Shown here: piece by piece, positions 62,707 through 64,000 of the stretch | How the letters are laid out: each line of letters opens with the position of its first letter | Numbering within the stretch: position 1 is the first letter of the stretch | Assembly: GCA_921293015.1 (NCBI GenBank) | Contig: OV121089.1 | Coordinates: 37,868,520 to 37,932,519, forward strand | Length of the DNA: 64,000 bases | Direction: 5' to 3' | Source: Phorcus lineatus | Taxonomy: Eukaryota > Mollusca > Gastropoda > Trochida > Trochidae | Notes under the pieces: generated by a model | Database searches by the model: none | Seen by the model: the letters and a program-made list of their open reading frames with translations, nothing else | What the model was told of the DNA's origin: nothing | Program-made: the position numbers and the translations under genes

Positions 62707-64000
62707 CTGCAAAATGAACATACAAGATATGAAGAAATAAAATCATGAGCATTTTGCATTATTCGTTTAACGATGGAACAGAAAAGGTGAATAAACATTG
62801 TGATTGATAGCCGTTATATCTGAAAATCATAGATTGGTAAAATCACTGTGAAATAGTGAGTCTTACACATGAATTGCCCATTACTAATTCCTGCCATATA
62901 CATAATTATCAAATGGTTAAGGGTTGGATTACTTTGAAACAATTAATGTCTGAACATGTCAAAGGAATCAATAAAAATATCCATCTCATTATAAGTAAAC
63001 AATATTATGCCGAAAAATGTAGTGTTTAGGTATCTTCCCTTTAATGTAATTTCAGCTTTTTTCCAAATAATTCAAACTGAGTCTCTTGAAGGTTATCAAA
63101 TTTTAAATTTCACTTTTTTTCTTATCAGTTCCAATACTATTTGAGAAAGGTATGTCATTGTAAACACTATTTGTTTGTTTCTCATTATTAATAATGAAAA
63201 TCGTTGCCAGTGTTGTTTTTTCCCCACATTCATTTAAAATATCAAGATATGACTGAAAACAGTAGACGAAATGTTTTATTAAATCAAATGTGCCTTCATA
63301 GAACGAAGTTAACGCATTACATAGCTATGAAATAATCAATATGACTTTATGGGAATATAATGATGTATTAACAGAAGCTATGAATAACGGATTTCAAACT
63401 AATTGCTAACGTTTATTTTAATTATGCATGATTAATTGGACATTATCAGAAGAAAACAACGCCAATAGTAAACACAATTTATTAAGGTTACGTAGTAAAC
63501 AAATTAAACGAGTAAGGCAATTCCATTGAATTATTTCTGTCGTTTTCAAAATTTCAAAAATTCTCGCTCTCAAACGAATATTAGCTCCAATTGAAAAAAA
63601 TTCGTTTTTAGTTAATGGAAGTTTTAAAACTTTAGCTGCATACTAAAGTTTTCAAGCTATATCTAATACATTTATAACGTTCTATTGAAAAGTTTGCTGG
63701 ATCTCTATGTTGACCATATGAGATTTTATGTTATTATTATTTTATTGTTTTTAATATTGTCTCTACATTATGCACTAAATGACCATTATATGACAGACTG
63801 TTGTACATGTAAGAGGTGCTATTGTTGTCTCCAGATAAACTCGGGGTCAGTTGGTAAAGAGTAATCTATTCCTAGCTAGTAATTATTCACCTTCTAATGT
63901 TACAATCATGTTTAGCTCATTGTCAGGACTCACTAAGCAGAGGAAAATTCAATTATGGTTTGAGTTTAGAACTACATTATACATACTTTAAATAAATACT
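62707..64000. other. NOS intron to the right edge, nothing recognised
   Basis: Upstream NOS exons (haem- and arginine-binding parts) must lie further right. No exon-like segment of the oxygenase domain was found in this stretch, which is AT-rich and without obvious repeats. Confidence 0.6.

Overview
The window is eukaryotic and animal. Genes are split into short exons by GT-AG introns, base composition is AT-rich, and intergenic DNA is dense with small repeats. The gene content (neurofibromin, an NaGLT1-type sugar transporter, BRICHOS-type membrane proproteins and a nitric oxide synthase), together with a tRNA-derived SINE whose tail motif is familiar from gastropod repeats, suggests a mollusc, possibly a gastropod. 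Species cannot be fixed from sequence alone. All exon borders below were read by eye from splice sites and reading-frame phase. In almost every case the phase carried out of one exon is the phase required by the next.

Layout. (1) 116-8147, plus strand: the last ten coding exons of a neurofibromin (NF1) orthologue, entering from the left edge and ending at a stop at 8147. (2) 8148-14729: the likely NF1 3'UTR, then AT-rich intergenic DNA with a 68-bp tandem array, a TTAA-flanked MITE and an inverted-repeat element. (3) 14730-18360, minus strand: three exons of a major facilitator superfamily transporter of the NaGLT1/MFSD4B type; its first exon or exons are not identified. (4) 18395-28769: a repeat-rich gap holding a 6-bp-TSD foldback element, a satellite of about 165 bp, a SINE, a Harbinger-like relic, MITEs, a 32-bp minisatellite and a duplicated block also found in the transporter intron. 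(5) 28770-37694 and 41244-45028, plus strand: two complete six-exon tandem paralogues with identical intron phases. Each encodes a type II membrane proprotein with a BRICHOS-like domain, a furin-type site and a Cys-rich C-terminal domain. (6) 50115-62706, minus strand: 19 exons of nitric oxide synthase, from the end of the oxygenase domain through the calmodulin-binding, FMN, FAD and NADPH modules to the stop. The N-terminal part lies beyond the right edge. The genes are functionally unrelated except for the BRICHOS pair, which is convergent with NOS.

The observations I would look at first are these. Three unrelated exons (one in NF1, two in NOS) have their exon-intron border, splice signal included, copied tandemly into the neighbouring intron. 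The second BRICHOS protein carries a Pro/Gly- and Ala-rich segment bracketed by two furin-type sites. A 1.38-kb element with 84-bp terminal inverted repeats and a near-perfect 9-bp target duplication (Mutator-like) sits in an intron of the first BRICHOS gene. A foldback element built of about 19 copies of a CCTAATTAGG-type unit sits only about 35 bp from a transporter splice acceptor.
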